Shown here: positions 56,885 through 64,000 of the stretch, piece after piece
How the letters are laid out: each line of letters starts with the position of its first letter
Numbering within the stretch: position 1 is the stretch's first letter
Assembly (NCBI GenBank): GCA_034401795.1
Contig: CM067369.1
Coordinates: 89,809,579 to 89,873,578 of the forward strand
Reading direction: 5' to 3'
Length of the DNA: 64,000 nt
Source of the DNA: Chaetoderma sp. LZ-2023a
Lineage: Eukaryota; Mollusca; Caudofoveata; Chaetodermatida; Chaetodermatidae
Notes under the pieces: model-generated
Seen by the model: the letters and a program-made list of their open reading frames with translations, nothing else
The model's database searches: none
Told to the model about the DNA's origin: nothing
Translations under genes and position numbers: made by a program

Positions 56885-57625
56885 ATAGGCGACCGTATAA
56901 GCGGCTGTTCTGATTGGTTTAGAGATATGACGTCAATGATATTTGAATTAGCACCACCCCCAGGCCTCAACATTTTCACGACTCATTACACATGCCAATA
57001 CCTCCACAGAACAAACATTGGCGACCGTATAAGCGGCTGTTCTGATTGGTTGAGAGTTATGACGTCATCCATATTTAAATTAACCCCAGGCCTCCTAACA
57101 GTTTCACGACTCAGTACACATGCCAACAGCTACACAGAACAAAAATTGGCGACTGCAAAGGCGACTGTTCTGATTGGTTGAGAGTAATGACGTTATCAAC
57201 ATTAGACCACGCCCCCAGCACTTTCACGGCTCATTACACATGCCAATAGCTCTATGCGCCAAACATGGGGTGACCGCATACACAGCTGTTGCGGTTGGCT
57301 GGGAGAGGTCACGTGACCTCGGTTGACACCTCAGCTCGAACAATGGCGACTGTATAAGCGGCTGCTCTGATAAGGGGGCACGTTGGACCCACCCCATCAT
57401 ATAGATTTCACACCTTGCTACACCTGTCAATAGATCTGCAAATCGAGAAGTGGCGCCCATATAAGCGGCTGCTCTCTAGAGTTATGACGTCATCAATATT
57501 TTGAATTAGGCTACGCCCCCTAAAACTTTCATGGGTCATTACGCATATCAATCATCGTTGATGTTTCAATATATCAACGCCTCGAACAATTGGGACCGCA
57601 TAAACGGCAGTTCTGATTGTGCTGC
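56885..57625. repeat. Seven direct CCAAT/CRE modules (76-140 bp apart)
   Basis: The unit opens with 'gcgaccgtataagcggctgt', then 'tctgattggttgagagttat', 'gacgtcatccatatttgaat', 'ccccaggcct', 'agtttcacgactcattacac' and 'atgccaatag'. Openings lie near 56889, 57021, 57149, 57270, 57346, 57452 and 57592. Most carry an inverted CCAAT (GATTGG), a CRE (TGACGTCA) and TATAAG. The last contains 'gtttcaatatatcaacg', which matches the inverted partial module at 53560. Confidence 0.85.
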
Positions 57626-57798
57626 GAATTTGTGCTCATAGAAACCTTTCCATCATTGAAAAAAGAGAAATGTTCATATGTTTCCATAATTCACAGATTT
57701 GAGCCCCAATCCTGAGGAAATCAGAGATCAATATAGTCTTCCAGGAGTACAATACCATCATCTGTAGGGCGTCGTCTGCAGGATTAAAACCAACCCAC

Positions 57799-57801
<3 letters not shown>

Positions 57802-57863
<62 letters not shown>
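57802..57863 (+). repeat. (TTA)n microsatellite just before the terminal-exon acceptor
   Basis: About 60 bp of pure TTA repeats, followed after only 7 bp ('TTTCGCAG' region) by the terminal exon. Second ATT/TTA tract abutting an acceptor in the same gene. Confidence 0.9.
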
Positions 57864-57870
57864 TTCGCAG

Positions 57871-58052
57871 GCTGGCTATATGACACCTTTCAGTCATATA
57901 ATGCATCGTTTATTTTGAGTGCTACCCTGATCCTGATCAGCTGCCTCACTATGGCTATACCATTGTGGCGTCAGGCAAATCATGGAAACAGCAGTACTGT
58001 CATTGTAAAGGAAGTTCTTGTAAAGGGCGTCACTACCGAGAATATCACTTAG
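57871..58052 (+). CDS. SLC16 gene, terminal exon
   Basis: Acceptor ATTTTCGCAG at 57861-57870. Phase 1 joins exactly to the exon ending at 51165: 'GPPIAG' + 'WLYDTFQSYNASFILSATLI'. 'GPPIAGWLYD..(S/G)Y..SF' is the family hallmark before helix 12. Helix 12 is 'FILSATLILISCLTMAIPLW', followed by a short cytoplasmic tail of about 25 residues ending 'VTTENIT' and TAG at 58050-58052. The intron is 6,705 bp. An AATAAA at 58087-58092, 35 bp after the stop, is the likely poly(A) signal. Confidence 0.92.
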
Positions 58053-58086
58053 ATTCTTGGACAAGAATGTGGTTAACTGATAACGT

Positions 58087-58092
58087 AATAAA
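58087..58092 (+). terminator. Poly(A) signal AATAAA of the SLC16 gene
   Basis: Canonical hexamer 35 bp downstream of the TAG, giving a very short 3' untranslated region. Confidence 0.55.
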
Positions 58093-58764
58093 TAATAGTA
58101 TGGATGACAAATTATATGTAGCTGAATGAGAAATCCTTGCTAGACAGGTGAGGTGTGTGTAGGGCATATTATCCCCAGCGTACACTTTAGTGGCACGGCA
58201 GTAAGCTGAATATTTGTGCTACCTTGAATCTATCGTTGTCCCGAATAACCACGACACAAAACACACCTTAACAGCATTGTTTCCCCTCAATGGAACGATC
58301 TGATCTTAAACCCATGTACCTGACGTCATTATCAAAGTACGTCGCCATCAAATGGCATACGTTCATCAGGAAAGTGGCAAGTGGCCGACAGTAAGTGTGT
58401 GAAGCGTTTCTTTCCCTATTTTACAGTTTAATAAACGTTCTGTGCGGAAAGATAACGTTTTCAAATTGTCTGTATCCCACTTTTCACATATCCGATGCTG
58501 TGACATTTTCGGTAAAATATTAACACTAGTAATTGCATAGTTCGGAGATGTCCTTGTGAGCCCCACCAACAATAGATAATCAACAACCGGCCTACGGGGC
58601 CTGTCTTGCTCAGCTGGACCTATTGGCCACTGGTATAACAGAACCAAACGAGATGGCCACTGGAAAAATTACCAATCAAATTTGTGTGAAGAAGGTCTAG
58701 CCAAGTTTTACTAAAATTGCCCCAGTGATTAAGGAGTCCTTTATATGATTTTCTCCGAAATTTT
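58093..58764. other. No gene recognised
   Basis: Intergenic between the SLC16 end and the repeat cluster. A minus-strand frame at 58366-58647 has no recognised motif. TGACGTCA occurs at about 58321. Confidence 0.4.
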
Positions 58765-59895
58765 CAGAAAATCCAAGATGGCCACCAAACACGCTAACTA
58801 TTCATTGATCTACGGCGGCCATTTTGTTTACGTATCAACTTTCCATGGAAAAACTTTAATGACCCTTAATCCCTAACCATATCTCCCAAATGTCAGCCTG
58901 ATCTGCTTAGTGGTACTGGAGAAGTTGTTTTCGCTAAAACTAGGTCATCCAAGATGGTCGCCGAAACATTTAGCCAATCAAGTTCCCTTGAACAAACTTG
59001 GCCCAGCTGTTGCCCCAGATGATGATTCGTGAGTTTTGAATCGATAACCCAAGTCATTCCGGAGATTTTAAAATACATTTCTAAAAATCAGCCAAAATCC
59101 AAAATGGCCGCCGGGAAAATTGTTCGAACAGACTTGAATATCTATGTCCTGAGGATGCTTCCTGCCAAATATTATTAACCTCCTCATAGAGGTTCTAGAA
59201 AAGAAAACATTTTAAATTTCCTATTTCTTTAGTATGGTAGTTTTTGGCGGGAAAATGGTCCAAGATGATCAGCAAACCGTTTATCCCACAGAAGGAGGCA
59301 AATTTGAAATCGACATACGCAAATAACAATACAAAACCAATTGCGGCTTCAAAATCTATCAAATAAAAGTCAAAATGGTCGCCAAACACGCTATATTCTG
59401 ATTGTACCGCGGCGGCCATGTTTTTTACGGAGTCAACTTTAATGTCTGTTCACTGTAGAGTTTATTTCTTTCGTTTTTGGCTGGCCGGGTGAACAGCCAA
59501 GTTAAGTTATACGTTTTTCATAGCATTGCATTTATACAGACATATATCTGTATAAGAAAACAGCTACATTATTTAGATAAATTCACGTCCGATCCAATAA
59601 TCTGGATATTAACCGTTTATGACCGTATTATCGTATATATTATCGGTTTAGTCACTGGTATCGAGTTAGCATCTCGAAATACGAAGAACTGACACTGCGT
59701 GCTTATATAGTCAGGGTCACAGTGTAAAAAATATTCTTTTCGTTCAGAATTTTTTGGGATTTGTAAAACTATATATTTTCGGAAAGCTTTTAATGTGTCA
59801 ATTTAAAAAACCACTTTGCATTTGCACAAAAGTCTTCATGACGGCCATCTTGAATTTCAAAATGGCCGCCATCGAAAATCTTTGAAATCCAATAT
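58765..59895. repeat. Second cluster of AAGATGGCCGCC-type repeats
   Basis: Variants: 'aaatccaagatggccaccaa' (58769), 'acggcggccattttgtttac' (58812), 'tcatccaagatggtcgccga' (58947), 'atccaaaatggccgccggga' (59097), 'tccaagatgatcagcaaacc' (59260), 'tcaaaatggtcgccaaacac' (59371), 'cggcggccatgttttttacg' (59410), 'ttcaaaatggccgccatcga' (59856). They are accompanied by repeated phrases such as 'aaacacgctaactattc'. Same motif family as 19380-19925, but different flanks. Confidence 0.7.
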
Positions 59896-60095
59896 ATCTG
59901 CAACCATATGACCTAGATTAATAATTTTGATGTCTATATCTATGTTTTCTGGGTCAGTGAATGCATTGGTAACATTTATAATAAGCTTCAAATAACAGAA
60001 ATCATGTTTTGGTGGATAAGTCCTGACGTAATATTTAATTTACAGACAGCATCTGCAAATTTGTAACTTTTTGTGATAATGTTGCAATGATGAAT

Positions 60096-60101
60096 TTTAT
60101 T
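60096..60101 (-). terminator. Poly(A) signal AATAAA of the minus-strand nuclease-like gene
   Basis: TTTATT on the plus strand, 77 bp beyond the stop codon of the gene that ends at 60178. Confidence 0.45.
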
Positions 60102-60246
60102 TGGCATATAACAGAGTTATCTCACCAATTTAATCTAAGTATTCAAGCAACAATCAATGTGCTGCATCAGTTGCTGTCTACCTAGGAACATTGGCGTCAT
60201 CTTCATCATCTGATATAGAGACATCAACGATTGAGTCATCATCATT

Positions 60247-60342
60247 TTCACACTCTGCGCTGCATTGACAAAGCTCAGTGCATGGTAGGTCTTTGGATTC
60301 GCACGAGCATCGATGAGAGGAACAATTCGATTTGCATTGACA
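60247..60342 (-). other. Cysteine-rich CxC tail
   Basis: Pattern C-x-C-x3-C-x4-C-x-C-x6-C-x3-C-x-C-x3-C ('RCQCKSNCSSHRCSC', 'PCTELCQCSAEC'). It resembles the CXC/CRC zinc-binding repeat of tesmin-like DNA-binding proteins. The same tail, decayed, ends the relic at 26466. Confidence 0.7.
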
Positions 60343-60779
60343 CCTAACCATCTCAATGAGAGACTTTGGAGCTGGTAAAACATCTGTTGTTTTTGCCTTT
60401 AGTTGGCCACCTATCTCCTTGTAGTATCCATTCTGTAGTGGATCCAGAAACACATGATGTGAAATGTCTGCCTGACACCACACATTTGCCTGGACTTGTA
60501 CTCTAAGGACATGCTGTTTCAAAGCACCAATAGTAGGCGGTAGACTTTCACTATCAGCAAGCTGCTTACAGAATAAATGCCAACGTAACTCTGGGATGTT
60601 CTCGATTCTAATAGACTTTGGACAGTATGCAGCACACACAAACTTTGCCAGAGTTGAAAGTAGCTCATCTGTGACCTCAGTGCTTCTCGATAAATTTATC
60701 AGAGCGTCGATTACATCGCTGTCTGCCTTTAGGAAAAGCTTTAACCATGTTGATTTACCTATCCTAGATAACCTGCCAA

Positions 60780-61443
60780 TATTGTCTGCTCCAGTAAAGG
60801 CATGGAATGCGGGTAATGCTCTTACTTTCTCCATGCCTAGAGTTTTCCATATAGGCCGTAGCTTAATGGTACCAGAAACCATTGAGATAGACGTATTCTT
60901 AGGTAGATTGTCATAATATGCTATTGCCAGCACTAAGACATCAGTGTCTGGAGAGAAAATCACCAACTCTGCTGTATCAAGATTTCGCTGTGTTGCACAT
61001 ATGGCATGATAGATGATTAATGTATCCGCTTCCTCATGATTGTTGTTATCAAAATATAGGCTTCTATTACTTATCGTCTGGCCTAATGCTGATGCTATGA
61101 ACAAGGTAGATGAGTCTCTATTGTACTCAATAGTCTTCTCTGCCAGATACTGAGCAAGGTCATTCTTTGTTTGATCATGAGACAAAAATCTTGTCACCGG
61201 GATATGCTTGATACTGGTGTTATCTTTGACTTGATATCTAATTGGATCTTTCCCATGTCGTCGTTTCTCTCTGGTCGTGTTTTTCAGGGAATCTGCTTGA
61301 TATGTATCAAATACAAGAATGATCTCATCATATCCTGCTGTCAGACTCATTAACCTGTCATTAAAACATTTACTAAGGTCGTTGACTGTCACAATAGTTG
61401 CTGGTTTCTTTGTCAGCTTCTGGACAAGAACCATTCCATCCAC
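60780..61443 (-). other. FEN1/XPG-like nuclease domain with complete acidic site
   Basis: Residues numbered from the Met at 61443. Asp2 in 'VDGMVLV', Asp46 in 'ILVFDTYQ', Glu137/Glu138/Asp140 in 'HEEADTLIIYH', Asp166/Asp168 in 'FSPDTDVLVLA', Asp220 in 'FHAFTGADN'. The order and neighbourhood match the flap-endonuclease (FEN1/XPG, PIN-like) metal site: D in the first strand, 'VFD', 'ExE/ExxD', 'DxD', 'GxD'. By this comparison it should bind two divalent metals and cut DNA or RNA. That is inference; no activity is shown for the family. Confidence 0.7.
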
Positions 61444-61578
61444 AACTGCGATTCTCCTACTAGATTCCTTAGTTGCGAGGGCAGTTGCGACGGCAGTTGC
61501 TTCTGTTGCACCTAATAAGAGTGAATCCTCTGAGCTCTCGGTTTGTGGTAGGTCAGTCAGGAGCTTGATTAACTTCGA

Positions 61579-61581
61579 CTA
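61579..61581 (-). other. In-frame TAG splitting the large protein
   Basis: Context '...FVLQCTD*SKLIK'. The codons on either side are in the same frame and both sides look conserved. A one-base change from AAG (Lys) to TAG would explain it. Confidence 0.85.
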
Positions 61582-64000
61582 GTCGGTACACTGTAGGACA
61601 AAGCCACACGGAGCAAACAGCGCCCTCGGTGTCAGTGTGAATTCAAAGTTGCCGATCGAATAATTCAAATCAATGTCTCGACTCGACTTTGCGAGAATCA
61701 TCAGCCCAGCATATAGATCTTTAGTTTCCTTGAGTTCAACAGCTTTGTCACGAATACGTACTGTTGTCTTTTTGTTTCCAGATGTATACATCTTGTTTTT
61801 CTCACGCTTCACTGGTGCCCAAAGGCTTACCTCTCCATTAATGCGCTCTTTCACATACTCTTCATATAATGTCTGTCCTCTTTCGTCTACATCCAGGATT
61901 TGTGGTACCGACTCTTGTGGTACATAAGCAAGTGAGATAATGTTGTAGCTCATGTCACCTTCAGCAGCGAAATGATTACCGTGAGTCAGTATGGCAGCCT
62001 TTATCTTGCCGATTGTGGTGTGTTCGTGTTTAACAGCACTTGCTCCAATGCCATGGTCATCTCTGACCTTGTCTTCTTGCAAATCAAATTGACACTTGAA
62101 TTCCCGGGATAACCGTGACAGTTCTGGAGCAGCGACGAAAAATCGCTGTCTCGCATTTGCATTGTTAGATATTCCAATTAGTCCTGAGTGCACTTTCATC
62201 ATTTTGTTCAGATTCTCACATGCATGATCCGCACCAATTGAAGCGAATGGAATGTCATTCTTAGTCACTGCAATGTTTTCAGTTTCAAATTCTTGCCATG
62301 CGTCTGGATGATTCTGCTTGAGTGCATACATATCTCCTATGTATCTTGGCCAAAGACGTTTGTATTTGATTCTATCAAAAGCAAAGAATAACTTGCTCAG
62401 TGCTTCTCCAGCTTCAAGATGAAGGGTCAGATCAGTATTTCGGGATGCTGCGACAAAGAAAAGGATTGTTTCCACACAGTGCAGATAGTTCATTAATGAC
62501 TTGAACATCGCATGTTTGGACCTCTTTGTCACCCATGTCTGAAAGAGATTCAGCATATCAGTATTAGACAGCACTTGGAGAAGATTGCTATGGGCCGGCA
62601 TCACTGATTCTGCCCGGCTGGCTTGATTTGATTTACTGCATGCCTCCTCTATGTCATCTGTAGCTGATATGCATGCATCCCTTAGATTTGGATACTCTTT
62701 GAAGAATTCGTCAAAGACCAGTTCATACAATGCGATGTAAGAGTAGATATGAGCATGAAAAGAACGTGAGTAGTGCTTGCATTTCAGGATTTGTGTCGTT
62801 GTGGTAGAGCTAAGGACATCACCCTCGATCCATGCATCGTCTATTCCGGAATTCTCCATAGAAGTACCGAGAGCTCTCAATGCAGCCATGACGACATGGA
62901 GTTCACCAAGTCTTGGGATAACACCACTCTTTAAATTGGCGTTGACATCTACAAGCTGCACTGCTTTCTCATACAAGGCCATGTCAAAAGTAATGACTGT
63001 TAGATGGTCTTTACCAACAGCCATCTCCTTCAACCTTTGTGCTTGTTTAATTACAGTCATTAGCGTTGACCATTCATGAGCCAGCTCTGGGAGAAGAGGC
63101 AATGCACCAACATTGGTTAGAGATCTACTTGATGACAGGAGTGAATTATACCCAGCCCACCCAGGAACCAAACACATCTCTTTCCTTTCATCCATCCTCG
63201 CAACAACAGATGCTATGACCCAACCCATATGGGTCAGCTGATAAGAGTCTGCAACACCGGTTTTACTCAACACAAAATTACTTTGCATTCCAGGTTGAGC
63301 CTTTGGTTTGACGCATGGCAACATAGATGTGTGTTGTGGTGTAATGGATAAACTCTTTGCATCACCAATGTTTAAAGGTGGTGCAATGGATTCCCCGGGT
63401 GCAGAAGCTTTTTGATAGACCACAACACTTGTTCCATGTGTAGTACCTTTACCATCAATGGTATCCTCAGCAAAATCGGTGTTGTCCACAGCAAAGAAAA
63501 CAAATGTCCCTTTCTCTAGAAATGGTGGTACATACAGATTATTGAATTGTCTCATGTTTTCGACAACCGAGTTAGCTATTGCTGTTTCTAGAAGCATGGT
63601 ATGGTGGTAGGATATGCAACAGTTCTGTGCATGAAGAAGATTCACAATCTTGTTATTCCTGGTGTCGTGATGCACAGATAATGCCAATCCTAGAACCTGA
63701 GAATTTTCTCTTCTTTGCTGGGATCTGAATTTTTCAGAGTAGGCAGCTTTAGGTTTATGCATCACTTGCCTATCCGATTTAAGTCCACACATGAGGGTTT
63801 GACAAGATGTAAGCACTGCTCTATCAACGAGACACTCTCTGGTTTTGCTATCCAAACTATCTACAGGTCCAACCATTATCCCATCGTATCAGTGTGTATA
63901 GTTCACATTGGATGTCATCCATATTGCTGGAAACAAGGACTGAACCAGGTTCACCATCATTCTTAGTGAATGTTGTGATGCTTTTTCGAACAATCTGTGC

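Larger units (their letters stand above)
60178..64000 (-). pseudogene. Large FEN/XPG-like protein, one stop and one frameshift, 5' end beyond window
   Basis: A 765-codon frame (63876 to 61579) is followed, in the same frame, by a single TAG at 61581-61579, 45 open codons ('SKLIKLLTDLPQ' ...) and a further 421 codons to 60178. So one protein of over 1,230 residues is split by one nonsense codon. At the upstream end, an extra G in a GGG run (plus strand CCC, 63880-63882) shifts the frame. Beyond it the minus strand stays open to the window edge ('FTKNDGEPGSVLVSSNMDDI', 'ELYTLIRW'). N-terminal part: 'FFAVDNTDFAEDTIDGKGTT' and 'LPELAHEWSTLMTVIKQ', no known domain. Then the FEN-like nuclease domain and a Cys-rich tail (listed). 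Acidic C-terminus. The family is multi-copy in cnidarians, molluscs and fish; its function is unknown to me. With only two lesions in 3.8 kb it may be a very young pseudogene, a readthrough or edited gene, or carry sequencing errors. Confidence 0.8.

Noticed and set aside
58366-58647. 93-codon minus-strand frame
   Set aside because: Normal-looking composition but no recognised domain, no promoter and no neighbour that would explain it.

Overview
This is animal nuclear DNA, most likely from a marine invertebrate. A lophotrochozoan such as a mollusc fits best, but the sequence alone cannot settle the lineage. The grounds are spliced coding exons with metazoan signals, several CR1-like and other non-LTR retrotransposons, a Tc1-type transposon, very dense microsatellites, a 34-bp satellite array, and large repeated gene families with nuclease-like domains. 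There are no bacterial operons, phage genes or CRISPR arrays.

Layout. 1-13 kb is a graveyard of non-LTR retrotransposons. It holds a minus-strand tail, a degraded plus-strand element at 1.1-3.4 kb, a nearly full-length but broken CR1 element (PHD finger, SGNH esterase, endonuclease, reverse transcriptase) at 5.2-10.5 kb, a 5'-truncated CR1-like element placed directly behind it, and the start of another ORF1. After a 500-N gap, 13.5-16.8 kb is a 34-bp satellite of about 96 units. 17-25 kb holds a LINE tail, repeats with hairpins, a TIR element, a 664-bp foldback repeat, a broken SWIM/YqaJ-type gene, and the densest cluster of a palindromic TTAA-flanked element that recurs at least 11 times in the window. 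25-26 kb is an 815-bp pure (AC)n tract. 26.5-29.3 kb carries two oppositely oriented relics of the same large protein family as the gene at the right end. 30-39 kb is mostly repeats, LINE tails and microsatellites. 39.8-41.45 kb is a complete-length, mildly broken Tc1-like transposon.

42-58 kb is the most gene-like part. It has an orphan 415-codon gene with its own TATA box (44.7-45.95 kb), hairpins just downstream, an orphan CCAAT/CRE/TATA promoter at 47.4 kb, and the last two exons of an SLC16 (monocarboxylate transporter-like) gene at 50.06-51.17 and 57.87-58.05 kb. The 6.7-kb intron between those exons contains two LINE relics, three palindromic elements and two sets of repeats carrying CCAAT and CRE (TGACGTCA) motifs. 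The right edge (60.2-64.0 kb, minus strand) is one very large coding region, broken by one stop codon and one frameshift. It ends in a FEN1/XPG-like nuclease domain with all the usual acidic positions, followed by a cysteine-rich tail.

Few genes here look functional: the SLC16 exons, possibly the orphan gene at 44.7 kb, and possibly the right-end nuclease-like gene if its two breaks are sequencing errors or polymorphisms. Most other coding sequence is transposon-derived and decayed.
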